Origin: JAACEU01 sp043816165
GTDB taxonomy: Bacteria; Patescibacteriota; Gracilibacteria; UBA1369; LOWO2-01-FULL-3
Length of the DNA stretch: 45,377 bases
Direction: 5' to 3'
Assembly: GCA_043816165.1 (NCBI GenBank)
Contig: JBDRIE010000018.1
Location: forward strand, 1 to 45,377
Shown: piece after piece, positions 1 through 6,834 of the stretch
Numbering within the stretch: position 1 is the stretch's first letter
Layout of the letters: each line of letters starts with the position of its first letter
Made by a program: the position numbers and the translations under genes
The notes under the pieces: generated by a model
Database searches by the model: none
What the model was told of the DNA's origin: nothing
Seen by the model: the letters and a program-made list of their open reading frames with translations, nothing else

Positions 1-52
1 TCCTCCATAAATCTCATTTCAGCGTTGTTAAAATCTAAAAAAGCCAACACGC

Positions 53-81
53 ATTACAAATCCTACGCAGAGGAATGTAAA
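53..81 (-). promoter_or_regulatory. Putative promoter reading off the left window edge
   Basis: On the minus strand a TTTACA -35 box (76-81) is followed after 17 bases by a TGTAAT -10 box (53-58). Transcription would start near position 46 and run leftwards. An ATG at 15-17 opens a minus-strand frame that leaves the window, so the start of a neighbouring gene may lie here, but too little is visible to call it. The -35 box overlaps one of the two GGAATGTAA repeats. Confidence 0.4.
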
Positions 82-153
82 GCTTTTTATTTTGCACGCA
101 GAGTGTAAAATATATTGACAACACCTGCTTGGATCACTATAATTGGAATGTAA
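72..153. repeat. Paired GGAATGTAA motifs flanking the divergent promoters
   Basis: GGAATGTAA occurs at 72-80 and again at 145-153 in the same orientation. The first copy covers the -35 box of the leftward promoter and the second covers the start point of the rightward promoter. This placement is what an operator for the XRE-type antitoxin would look like. The binding role is inference. Confidence 0.4.
115..143 (+). promoter_or_regulatory. Consensus sigma-70-type promoter of the toxin-antitoxin operon
   Basis: A perfect TTGACA (115-120) and a perfect TATAAT (138-143) are separated by exactly 17 bases. The predicted start near 150 gives a leader of about 53 bases before the Panacea antitoxin at 203. 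A full consensus match suggests a strong promoter that must be repressed, which fits autoregulation by the HTH domain of the antitoxin. Confidence 0.8.
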
Positions 154-202
154 TCAATAATTTTTCGACAAATTTCCACCAAGAGATTAATATCACATTA
201 CC

Positions 203-1018
203 ATGAACCTCAAACAAATTCGTCAAAAACAAGGTATAACGCAGGCAGAGATGGCTGAAAAGCTTGGTGTCTCCCGTCCAACCTATATTCAAATTGAAAG
301 GGGCAAAAAGGAGCCAACTGTTGGGCAAGCCAGAGTTGTTGCTAAATTATTTCGAATGAATAAATCTAGCGAAATTAAGTTGAACGAATTAAAAACAAAA
401 GCAGCATTAAAAAAAAGACCTAGTGAGTTGAATGCTCAGAAATTCAAAGAGGTGCTTCTTTATGTGCTGGAAAAAGTTGGTGCAAAGCCAAATATTGGAG
501 AAACAGCACTCTTTAAATTGCTTTATTTTATAGATTTTGACTTTTATGAAAAGCATGGCCAATCTATCACTGGCGTAACTTATATGAAGAATCATCATGG
601 CCCTACGCCAAAACAATTTAAAGTAGTCGCAGATGAGATGATAATCTCTGAAGAACTTGAACGTGTACGTAGCAAGTATTTCCAATATGACCAGAAGAAA
701 TACCTACCTCGCCGAAAGGCTGATCTCAATTTTTTGAGTGCTGTAGAGGCGGGACAAATTGACGATGTTTTGGCGCGGCTTTCTGATAAAAATGGTAGTG
801 AATTGCGTGCATATTCTCATGATGATGTGCCTTGGGTTGCGACCAATGACCAAAGTGATATTGATTATGATTTGGTTTTTCAAAGAACACAGCCGTACTC
901 ACAAAGAGATCATGAAATGGACTTTTTAGATGCTTCAGCTTCAGATGTGCTTGACCATCTGCCTCCTCTTTCTGAGGAAGAATATAATTATTATATGAAT
1001 TTGCCCGATAAAAAATGA
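203..1018 (+). CDS. XRE-HTH plus Panacea (DUF4065, SocA-like) antitoxin
   Basis: Residues 1-60 form an XRE/Cro-type helix-turn-helix (IRQKQGITQAEMAEKLGVSR, then the recognition-helix part YIQIERGKKEPT). Residues about 75-230 match the Panacea/DUF4065 fold, with LFKLLYFIDFDFYEKHG and ITGVTYMKNHHGPTPKQF as its hallmarks. Panacea is known as a versatile antitoxin domain that neutralises many unrelated toxins; the fused HTH would repress its own operon. The next gene is a PemK/MazF-type toxin overlapping by four bases (ATGA at 1015-1018), so the two are translationally coupled. The order antitoxin then toxin and the consensus promoter at 115-143 fit a type II module. No clear Shine-Dalgarno precedes the ATG, but the HTH begins right after it, which fixes the start. 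Confidence 0.85.
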   Translation: MNLKQIRQKQGITQAEMAEKLGVSRPTYIQIERGKKEPTVGQARVVAKLFRMNKSSEIKLNELKTKAALKKRPSELNAQKFKEVLLYVLEKVGAKPNIGETALFKLLYFIDFDFYEKHGQSITGVTYMKNHHGPTPKQFKVVADEMIISEELERVRSKYFQYDQKKYLPRRKADLNFLSAVEAGQIDDVLARLSDKNGSELRAYSHDDVPWVATNDQSDIDYDLVFQRTQPYSQRDHEMDFLDASASDVLDHLPPLSEEEYNYYMNLPDKK

Positions 1019-1362
1019 CCAATGTAGCTTGTGGAGATATTTGGCTCGTTAACTATTCACCAAGTATTGGACACGAATATCAAAAAATCAGACCTGCCGT
1101 TGTAATTTCCCCTAATGCTCTACTGAAGAGATCCAGCCTCTTCACATGTATCGCAATTACAAGCAAAACGACTAAGATAAAACCAGATGATATAGAATTG
1201 CCGCGAACGGTACAAAATAAGCTCCACCAAGATTCGGTTATCAAAATGCAGCATGTTACTTCTTATGACAAAAGAAGGCTTCACAAATATATCGGGACAG
1301 TTGATAGTAAAAATCTCGAAGAGGTGAAAATGCGTTTAAAAGAACTCTACGAACTTTCTTAA
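1015..1362 (+). CDS. PemK/MazF-family toxin (endoribonuclease)
   Basis: A 115-residue protein of the usual MazF/PemK length. The family start is clear: GDIWLVNYSPSIGHEYQKIRPAVVISPN, read as GDI(W)xVxxxPxxGxExxKxRPAVVxS. The later segment with TCIAITSK and the C-terminal DSVIKMQHVTSYDKRRL, matching the usual D-SVxxxxQIxxxDKxRL, are also present. Family members cut single-stranded mRNA in a sequence-specific way and are held inactive by the partner antitoxin. The start codon lies inside the antitoxin stop region (ATGA), giving tight coupling. MazF toxins usually pair with MazE; here the partner carries a Panacea domain, a less common pairing. Target sequence cannot be told. Confidence 0.88.
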   Translation: MTNVACGDIWLVNYSPSIGHEYQKIRPAVVISPNALLKRSSLFTCIAITSKTTKIKPDDIELPRTVQNKLHQDSVIKMQHVTSYDKRRLHKYIGTVDSKNLEEVKMRLKELYELS

Positions 1363-1438
1363 ATTTTTATGTCCCAATTTTACGTCGGTATAACCAGACA
1401 AAACATCAGAAACATATAGAGATAGCACAAAAAATCTT

Positions 1439-1488
1439 TGTATACATCTCTTGACTCAATGTATACAAACAGGTACACTTTGTATACA
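1439..1488. promoter_or_regulatory. Three TGTATACA palindromes at exact 21-bp spacing (probable operator array)
   Basis: The palindrome TGTATACA stands at 1439-1446, 1460-1467 and 1481-1488, start-to-start distance exactly 21 bases in both intervals, or two helical turns. The copies sit before the -35 box, in the spacer, and just after the -10 box of the Fic gene promoter. All three would face the same side of the DNA. This is a typical layout for cooperative binding by a dimeric repressor. The regulator is not identified; the winged-helix-like tail of the Fic protein itself is one candidate. Confidence 0.75.
1451..1479 (+). promoter_or_regulatory. Promoter of the Fic gene
   Basis: TTGACT (1451-1456) and TACACT (1474-1479) are separated by 17 bases. 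The predicted start is near 1486, inside the third TGTATACA copy, leaving a leader of about 37 bases. Operator binding would cover the whole promoter. Confidence 0.6.
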
Positions 1489-1522
1489 TTCAAAAAAAGT
1501 TGTAAACAAACTATAAGAAGTT

Positions 1523-2656
1523 ATGCAGAACATTGAAATTGGACAATTGAGAACGCAGAAAGAGGGCTTTGAGGCTTTCATTCCAAATGAATTTCCTCCA
1601 AAAGAAGGGTTTGTTTTTGATCCTAAGCTTTTAAAGAAAAGTGATGAGGCAACACGTTTACTTGGCAAATTGGATGGTATTACAAAACTACTTCCCGATG
1701 CAGACTTCTTTCTTTTAATGTATTTAAGAAAGGATGCTGCGTCTTCAAGTCAGATTGAGGGAACGATGGCTACAATGATTGATGCTATAGAGGCGGAAGT
1801 GAAAATTAACACAAGTACCCCTGAAGATGTTGATGATATTTTACACTACATTACAGCTCTGAATTATGGAATGAAACGAGTTGAAGCAGATAGTTTTCCA
1901 ATTTCACTCAGATTTGTTCGCGAACTTCATGAAAAACTAATGCACAAAGCTAGGGCAACTCACTATTCTGATCCTGGAGAATGTCAAAATTGGATTGGTG
2001 GAACCCGACCTGACAACGCACGGTTTGTACCTCCACCTGTCATCGAAATGAAAAGGGCACTTAGTGACCTTGAGTCATTTATGCATAAGGATGATGCGGT
2101 TCTCCCAGTTATGAAAGCAGGACTTATTCATGCACAATTTGAGACCATCCATCCATTTTTGGATGGGAATGGCAGAACAGGAAGAATGATTATTACATTC
2201 TACTTATGGAAAGAAAAGTTTTTGGAAAAACCTGTTTTATTTTTGTCTTCATATTTCAAGAAACATCAAAAGTTATACTACGAAAAACTTTATGGATATC
2301 AAAATGGTAAGGTAACTGAATGGTTAGACTTTTTTCTTGAAGGTGTGATTGAAATTGCTAACGAAGCAATAGACATCGTTGGAGAAATTACAAAATTAAG
2401 AGATAAAGATATGAAAAAGATTCATATCTTAGGAAAGCGTGCTTCAGAAAGTGCGACAACTGTATTACCAAAACTTTATGCTCAGCCAATTGTAAATGTT
2501 AATGTTATTCAGAAATGGACAGGGTTTACGAGAGCAGGAGCACAAACAGTTATAGATAGATTTATTGAAATGAATATTTTATCTCCAAAAGATAAGGATA
2601 AAACATATGGACAATCATATGTTTATAATGAATATATTGATATCTTTAACAAATAA
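1523..2656 (+). CDS. Fic family AMP-transferase with N-terminal inhibitory motif (class II)
   Basis: 377 residues. An N-terminal Fic/DOC helper domain (about 30-110) contains SSQIEG at 75-80, matching the [S/T]xxxE[G/N] inhibitory helix that blocks ATP binding in class II Fic proteins. The core motif HPFLDGNGRTGR is at 210-221, with the catalytic His and the phosphate-binding GNGR intact. The C-terminal part (about 300-377) looks like a winged helix (IQKWTGFTRAGAQTVIDRFI). Family members usually transfer AMP from ATP to a hydroxyl side chain of a target protein. The gene stands alone, with its own promoter and the TGTATACA array, and converges on the ORF6N gene. Its accessory neighbourhood suggests a toxin-like or regulatory role, but the target is unknown. 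Confidence 0.88.
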   Translation: MQNIEIGQLRTQKEGFEAFIPNEFPPKEGFVFDPKLLKKSDEATRLLGKLDGITKLLPDADFFLLMYLRKDAASSSQIEGTMATMIDAIEAEVKINTSTPEDVDDILHYITALNYGMKRVEADSFPISLRFVRELHEKLMHKARATHYSDPGECQNWIGGTRPDNARFVPPPVIEMKRALSDLESFMHKDDAVLPVMKAGLIHAQFETIHPFLDGNGRTGRMIITFYLWKEKFLEKPVLFLSSYFKKHQKLYYEKLYGYQNGKVTEWLDFFLEGVIEIANEAIDIVGEITKLRDKDMKKIHILGKRASESATTVLPKLYAQPIVNVNVIQKWTGFTRAGAQTVIDRFIEMNILSPKDKDKTYGQSYVYNEYIDIFNK

Positions 2657-2696
2657 CCCTCCAAATCTCCAGCTCTCCATCCTTCTTCCTCAAACA

Positions 2697-3248
2697 TTAC
2701 TCATCAACCCTAAACCCAATTTGCTTCCCGGATTCATCCTCGGTAGTTTTGCTCATGCCCTCAATAGCTTTCCAAACTTTCTTAAATTCGCGATCTGCCT
2801 CATTAAACCTTTTCAACATAAAACTGCGTACTTCGGAAAGCTGATCAGCGACATTTTTATGAGAAGCAAGGACGTGGCGTAGTTGAACAAACGCCTTAAC
2901 TACTTCAATGCTCATTTGAACAGCTCGTTTGCTCCGAAGCACACTCGCAAGCATCACAGTTCCATGTTCTGTGAACGCAAATGGCATCTTTCTGCGCCCT
3001 CCGCGGTTTGATATCACAATTTGTGATATCAAACCATCAAACTCTTTGACCGAAAGTTGAAACATAAAATCCTCAGGGAATCGATCCTTATTTCTACTGA
3101 CTGCCTGGTTGAGTACACGAGTCTCGACGCCATATATTTTAGCCAGATCTTCATCCAGCATGACCCTGTGCCCACGGATCAAATAGATTGAATGATCGAT
3201 ATGCTGGACAGTAACGATTGAACTAATTTTCGATTGTTTTTCATCCAT
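2697..3248 (-). CDS. ORF6N domain DNA-binding protein
   Basis: The protein opens with VTVQHIDHSIYLIRGHRVML followed by DEDLAKIYGVETRVLNQAVS and the segment RFPEDFMFQLS, the hallmark of the ORF6N domain (about residues 15-105). This family is related to phage KilA-N/Ant-type domains and is common in bacterial accessory regions. The remainder (about 105-183) is helical with a probable coiled coil (QLSEVRSFMLKRFNEADREF). I start at the Met encoded at 3246-3248 rather than the upstream ATG at 3272, because the extra eight residues have no family match and no ribosome site; AGG lies a short way upstream of 3248. It may be a phage remnant or a transcription factor; the sequence does not decide. Confidence 0.75.
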   Translation of the reverse strand: MDEKQSKISSIVTVQHIDHSIYLIRGHRVMLDEDLAKIYGVETRVLNQAVSRNKDRFPEDFMFQLSVKEFDGLISQIVISNRGGRRKMPFAFTEHGTVMLASVLRSKRAVQMSIEVVKAFVQLRHVLASHKNVADQLSEVRSFMLKRFNEADREFKKVWKAIEGMSKTTEDESGKQIGFRVDE

Positions 3249-3353
3249 AAACAACCTATACCAAACAAACATTAAATTTTCTTAAAATTATTCTCAAAAA
3301 TTCTTTGTTTCAGGTAAATCTGAGCCCTTTCTGGATTCCTTTTAGTGGAGGTC

Positions 3354-3391
3354 GGTCAAAGCGAAGCCTTGCTTGAATATGCGATTTGACC
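3354..3391. repeat. Inverted repeat GGTCAAA/TTTGACC with nested AAGC/GCTT
   Basis: GGTCAAA (3354-3360) and TTTGACC (3385-3391) can form a 7-bp stem. Inside it AAGC (3364-3367) and GCTT (3371-3374) form a small stem with a 3-base loop. It lies between the TspO and ORF6N genes, downstream of TspO on the minus strand. No U-run follows, so it is not a typical terminator. Function unknown. Confidence 0.3.
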
Positions 3392-3416
3392 TACGGCCCT
3401 CGGAATATGGAGTTTT

Positions 3417-3851
3417 TTAAAAATTTAGAAAAGTAATAGTTAATTGCAAAGCGGTTGCAAAAAGAACCCATAACAAATAAGGAATGTTTGCATAAGTGAT
3501 CCACTTTGAATGACGATAAATTGCTATCATTAACCAAAAAAGAGTTGCGAGAACTAGAATAATATCAACAGATGCAAGTAGATTATTCTTCAATCCGAAC
3601 TGAATTGGAGTAAATGCAAGATTGAATATAATATTCAAAATGAAAGGCAAAGCAATCGCAAAGCTGATTTTCTTTTTTATAAACATCCATCCTGCATAAA
3701 CAAAGGTGATAGCAATAATTACATATAATACTGTCCATACAGGACCAAATAAATATGCAGGGGGAGCCCAAGAAGGTTTAATAAGTTGTATGTACCAATC
3801 AGTCATTTTAAAAGGGATTAACCACAAAATTATAATTTCACTTTCAAACAT
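3417..3851 (-). CDS. TspO/MBR family tryptophan-rich sensory protein
   Basis: The TspO signature is clear: WYIQLIKPSWAPPAYLFGPV with WTVLY directly after it (WYxxLxKPxWxPPxxxFGPVWTxLY), then four hydrophobic helices and the C-terminal PYLLWVLFATALQLTITFLN. Family members are five-helix membrane proteins that bind porphyrins and related ligands and affect stress responses. The first helix, normally about 20 residues before WY, is short here. I use the ATG at 3849-3851, with a weak TAGG upstream; a GTG at 3866 would add five residues and the ATG at 3806 would remove the helix. It has its own small neighbourhood without heme genes, so the ligand is open. Confidence 0.82.
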   Translation of the reverse strand: MFESEIIILWLIPFKMTDWYIQLIKPSWAPPAYLFGPVWTVLYVIIAITFVYAGWMFIKKKISFAIALPFILNIIFNLAFTPIQFGLKNNLLASVDIILVLATLFWLMIAIYRHSKWITYANIPYLLWVLFATALQLTITFLNF

Positions 3852-4054
3852 AGAGAAACCTAGCACATATTTCTTCTTTTCAAAACCACTAAAGCTATCG
3901 TTGAATTAGTTTTCGGTGCCAACTGCCCCTGAGATTGGAAAGGCGAGCGAAATTGCTCTTAAGAAGACTTCAATTTATGTGGATATTCTTTTTCACGGTT
4001 TTGAAATGAAAGGATTTTTTCTCTTGCTGTAAGTGGGGTATTCATAAATTGTAT

Positions 4055-4083
4055 TTGACGAAAACAGTATATTGATGTAGATT
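4055..4083 (+). promoter_or_regulatory. Putative promoter of the 141-residue coiled-coil protein
   Basis: TTGACG (4055-4060) and TAGATT (4078-4083) have a 17-base spacer; start would be near 4090, 26 bases before the ATG. The rest of the 3852-4115 gap shows no gene or convincing RNA. Confidence 0.5.
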
Positions 4084-4115
4084 GCCGCCTATTTTTATTT
4101 ATAACAAATCGTATT

Positions 4116-4541
4116 ATGTCATTTGAATTAGACACTACTGAAGATCAAAGAATTGAAACTGAGTTAACTCAAAAAGAATCGCAATTAAAAGAATTAGAGT
4201 CAGAAAAAACTGAGGGAAAGAGCTTGAATATTAAAATGTTAAATGCAGAGATTGAAGGCTTACGAATGCGCATAGAAGCTGTTGGTTTTGGACTCACAAG
4301 GGATGAATTTTATAATATTGCTGGTTATAAGAGATCAAAAAATTATGATTTATCTGATCCGGATCAACCAGAAAACGATGATCTTTATGTTTTTACTGGT
4401 CACGATTCACCCGAGTTTATCGCTTTGATAAACAATATGGAATTAAATTGGTATCTTGAAAATTTGTTAGCTCATCAAATAGCAGTATCTAGAAAAAGTA
4501 GCGTACCTTTCCCTACGGAATATTCAACCTTCGAATATTAG
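4116..4541 (+). CDS. Hypothetical protein with N-terminal coiled coil
   Basis: 141 residues, family not recognised. Residues about 8-55 are charged and helical (QRIETELTQKESQLKELESE), likely a coiled coil. Residues 56-141 are acidic and probably folded, with the segments GFGLTRDEFYNIAGYKRS and LYVFTGHDSPEFIALINNME. No signal peptide, membrane segment or catalytic motif is visible. A plausible promoter at 4055-4083 and codon use like the neighbours support a real gene. It stands alone in the accessory part of the window. Confidence 0.6.
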   Translation: MSFELDTTEDQRIETELTQKESQLKELESEKTEGKSLNIKMLNAEIEGLRMRIEAVGFGLTRDEFYNIAGYKRSKNYDLSDPDQPENDDLYVFTGHDSPEFIALINNMELNWYLENLLAHQIAVSRKSSVPFPTEYSTFEY

Positions 4542-4586
4542 AATAATAAGCTCTAACTTCGTCGACGCACCCGCTCCAAGCGCTAA

Positions 4587-4614
4587 TTGACATATTGTAA
4601 CTATTTGTTAAAAT
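4587..4614 (+). promoter_or_regulatory. Promoter of the small lipoprotein gene
   Basis: Perfect TTGACA (4587-4592), 16-base spacer, TAAAAT (4609-4614). Predicted start near 4621, 22 bases before the ATG at 4643. Confidence 0.65.
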
Positions 4615-4642
4615 TAAGAACCAACAATTAAACAATCATTAT

Positions 4643-5128
4643 ATGATTAGTTGTAAAAGTGAAACTCCAATCACTTTTGGTGCTGAGACTGAACAACCAC
4701 AGGAACTTCCTTCAAAAAGAATAAGCGGCATTTCCGGTATAGCAGCAGGACTGGTTGGTGCAACTCTTGCACTATCTGGATGTGCTCAATTGAAACCTAG
4801 ACCCGCACATTGTCGTTGTGATGTTTCTCCTTCTAAAAAATCAAAAGAAAAATTTCTTGAAATAGCTTTAAGATTACATAAAATTCATACTGAAGGCATG
4901 GAACTTATAAGAGAATTGGATTTATTTGAAAAAGCCGGTGATGAGACTAAAGAAGCAAGGGAAGAATCTCAAAAAAGAAAACCAGAGATAAAAGGAAAAC
5001 TTATGAAGTTATTATTGGAATTAAAGAAATATAAAGAAATGGTTTTAAAAAATTCAGTACTTAATTCAAGGATTATTTCCGTGGAAGACTATTTGAAACG
5101 AAGCCTAAAAGACCATTTCGAAAATTAA
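4643..5128 (+). CDS. Putative lipoprotein, helical C-terminal region
   Basis: 161 residues. After an unusually long polar N-terminus (24 residues ending in SKR) comes a hydrophobic stretch and a good lipobox, LSGC, with the lipidated Cys at 47. The mature part starts AQLKPRP, then carries CRC at about 57-59 and a long lysine/glutamate-rich helical region (about 65-160). The lipobox suggests anchoring to the outer face of the membrane. The long leader before the hydrophobic core is odd; no internal Met offers a shorter start. The family is not recognised. Confidence 0.6.
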   Translation: MISCKSETPITFGAETEQPQELPSKRISGISGIAAGLVGATLALSGCAQLKPRPAHCRCDVSPSKKSKEKFLEIALRLHKIHTEGMELIRELDLFEKAGDETKEAREESQKRKPEIKGKLMKLLLELKKYKEMVLKNSVLNSRIISVEDYLKRSLKDHFEN

Positions 5129-5166
5129 ATTTCAGTTCGCAGTTCGTCCAGTCTTAACAGCTCCCT

Positions 5167-6027
5167 CTATAATTCCGGGTTCTTCGGAAGTTTATCAGCT
5201 TCATCCTCTTTCTCTATTTTATTCTCAATAGCAGATTCACTTGCGTTTGTAGTCATGAGCACATCTAACGTATCACCCTCATGAGCTGCCTCAGGAGTAC
5301 TCATAAATATTGCAGGACTATCAAGAATACCGTCACCATCCCCATCACTAAGCCCATCAGGCACACCGTCCCCATTAACGTCAATTATTTCATCAGCGAC
5401 ACCATCCCCATCATAATCCACAGAATCAACAACGCCATCCCCATCGCTATCGACAAGTTCATCCGGAACACCATCTCCATTATAATCTACAGAATCCGGA
5501 ACACCATCCCCATCACTATCAACAAGTTCATCAGGAATACCATCATTGTTTAGATCAGCCGGATTATTAGCTTGTTCACCTTGATTTTGATCCAGCGAAG
5601 TCTCAACATCTTCAATAGCATCGTTAACCTGTTCTTGCTCGTCTTCAGTCACAGCTATTGCTTCGGAAATAATGCCCTCCACGGCTTCGCCTTCCACTAT
5701 ATCAGCCAGATCTTCAAAAACATCCAATGACGTGGACTGAAGACTTTCAATTTCTTCCAAAGCATCCTGCAATTCACCTAAATCAGAGTTTTCTTCGGCA
5801 TCTTCAATAGCTAATTCTGTCGCCTCAACTATTTCCTGAACAAGCTGAGCAACCAGTTCTTCATCAACTTCACCTCCTTCTGCCTCAATCTGCTGTAACT
5901 CAAGCAAAGAAAGTTTTGCTTGTTCCAGTGGAGTTTCTCCCCCGCCAATACAACTGCGAAGTAGAAGTAGAATTGCTATAGCCGCTAAAGCCACTATAAC
6001 CAATCTGTATTTATTGCGATTTTCCAT
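5167..6027 (-). CDS. Membrane-anchored acidic protein with DxDxDG calcium repeats
   Basis: 286 residues. A hydrophobic segment at 8-24 (LVIVALAAIAILLLL) anchors the protein; Cys26 follows, but LLRSC has Arg in the lipobox so lipidation is unlikely. Residues 30-150 are glutamate-rich and helical. Residues about 155-235 hold a run of thrombospondin-type-3 / EF-hand-like loops (DSDGDGVPD, DYNGDGVPD, DSDGDGVVD, DYDGDGVAD, DVNGDGVPD, DGDGDGILD) expected to bind calcium. It is probably displayed outside the cell, with the acidic repeats acting as a stiff calcium-dependent spacer. Similar loops recur in the giant protein at 36102-41894. The gene is isolated from its neighbours by about 40-100 bases on either side. 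Confidence 0.7.
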   Translation of the reverse strand: MENRNKYRLVIVALAAIAILLLLRSCIGGGETPLEQAKLSLLELQQIEAEGGEVDEELVAQLVQEIVEATELAIEDAEENSDLGELQDALEEIESLQSTSLDVFEDLADIVEGEAVEGIISEAIAVTEDEQEQVNDAIEDVETSLDQNQGEQANNPADLNNDGIPDELVDSDGDGVPDSVDYNGDGVPDELVDSDGDGVVDSVDYDGDGVADEIIDVNGDGVPDGLSDGDGDGILDSPAIFMSTPEAAHEGDTLDVLMTTNASESAIENKIEKEDEADKLPKNPEL

Positions 6028-6123
6028 GATGTGTATGCGTTAAAGTATATATTACCTAATACTGGAAAAACTGTTATTTGTTACGTGAAAAGGGTGGAGC
6101 CAAGAATTATTTGCTATCACATC

Positions 6124-6795
6124 TCATGCCTTCTTCTTCTTTGGAGCTGCCTTCTTCTTCACCACTTTCTTCTTCTTTGGTGCGGGTTTCTTCTTTGCTA
6201 CCTTTTTCTTTGTCACCACCTTTTTCGCCGCCACCTTTTTTGGAGCTTTTTCCTCCTTTTTCGGTTTCATTACTGTTATTTCTTTGACAGGATCAGTTCG
6301 CTGTAAAAGATATAAAATTTTATCCAGTTTTGCATTAATTTCATCATGTTTTTTATTGGATTGATCAGGTTTTCCCGAACCTGAACCCGAACCTGAACCC
6401 GAACCCGAACCTGAACCCGAACCCGAACCGCCTCCTTTGCTAAAACAATTACTGCAAAAAACAGGTTTATCCCCGCTTGGTCTAAAAGGAACTTCACAGT
6501 TCCTCCCGCAATCAGCACAAGTTGCTCTATGCATTTGTCGATCTTCACGATCATCTCGTCCTCTACCTCTACCTCGATCCCGATCCCGATCCCGATCCCG
6601 ATCTCTTCCTCTATCATCACCTCTTGGGCTGCGTTCCCCCTTGAAACAATCACTGCAAAAAACAGGTTTATCGCCACTTGGTCTAAAAGGAACTTCACAG
6701 CTCCTCCCGCAATCCGCACAAGTTGCTCTATGCATTTGTCGATCTTCCCTGTCATCTCTCCCTCTAAATGTATCCTTTCGTTTAAAATTTCCCAT
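6124..6795 (-). CDS. Duplicated CxxC-x17-CxxC zinc-ribbon protein with RD, GS and lysine-rich tails
   Basis: 223 residues with two near-identical zinc ribbons (about 20-50 and 88-118), each MHRATCADCGR, then CEVPFRPSGDKPVFCS and C, giving CxxC-x17-CxxC. Between them lies an arginine/aspartate repeat (RDRDRDRD), and after the second a glycine/serine linker. Residues about 145-170 may form a helix (HDEINAKLDKILYLLQR). The last 55 residues are extremely basic (KKVAAKKVV, KKKPAPKKKK), like histone H1 or other nucleic-acid-binding tails. Small proteins with this ribbon are frequent in CPR genomes and presumed to bind nucleic acid or ribosomes; the exact role is unknown. The domain duplication is visible at DNA level (about 6440-6550 against 6640-6755), so it is recent. 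Confidence 0.8.
   Translation of the reverse strand: MGNFKRKDTFRGRDDREDRQMHRATCADCGRSCEVPFRPSGDKPVFCSDCFKGERSPRGDDRGRDRDRDRDRDRGRGRGRDDREDRQMHRATCADCGRNCEVPFRPSGDKPVFCSNCFSKGGGSGSGSGSGSGSGSGSGSGKPDQSNKKHDEINAKLDKILYLLQRTDPVKEITVMKPKKEEKAPKKVAAKKVVTKKKVAKKKPAPKKKKVVKKKAAPKKKKA
6374..6429. repeat. Hexamer tandem repeat (CCCGAA/CCTGAA), about 9 copies
   Basis: About nine head-to-tail hexamers encode the glycine-serine linker of the zinc-ribbon protein. Such a tract can change copy number by slippage in whole codon pairs without shifting the frame. Confidence 0.8.
6575..6604. repeat. Hexamer tandem repeat (CGATCC), five copies
   Basis: Four exact CGATCC units and one CGATCT encode the arginine-aspartate repeat between the two zinc ribbons. 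Like the other tract it can vary in length without breaking the frame. Confidence 0.8.
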
Positions 6796-6834
6796 ATTTT
6801 GTTGATAAATATATTAGTGAGAATGACTGTATCC

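Noticed and set aside
2607..2882. 91-codon plus-strand frame after the Fic gene
   Set aside because: It is antisense to the conserved ORF6N gene and has no recognisable features.
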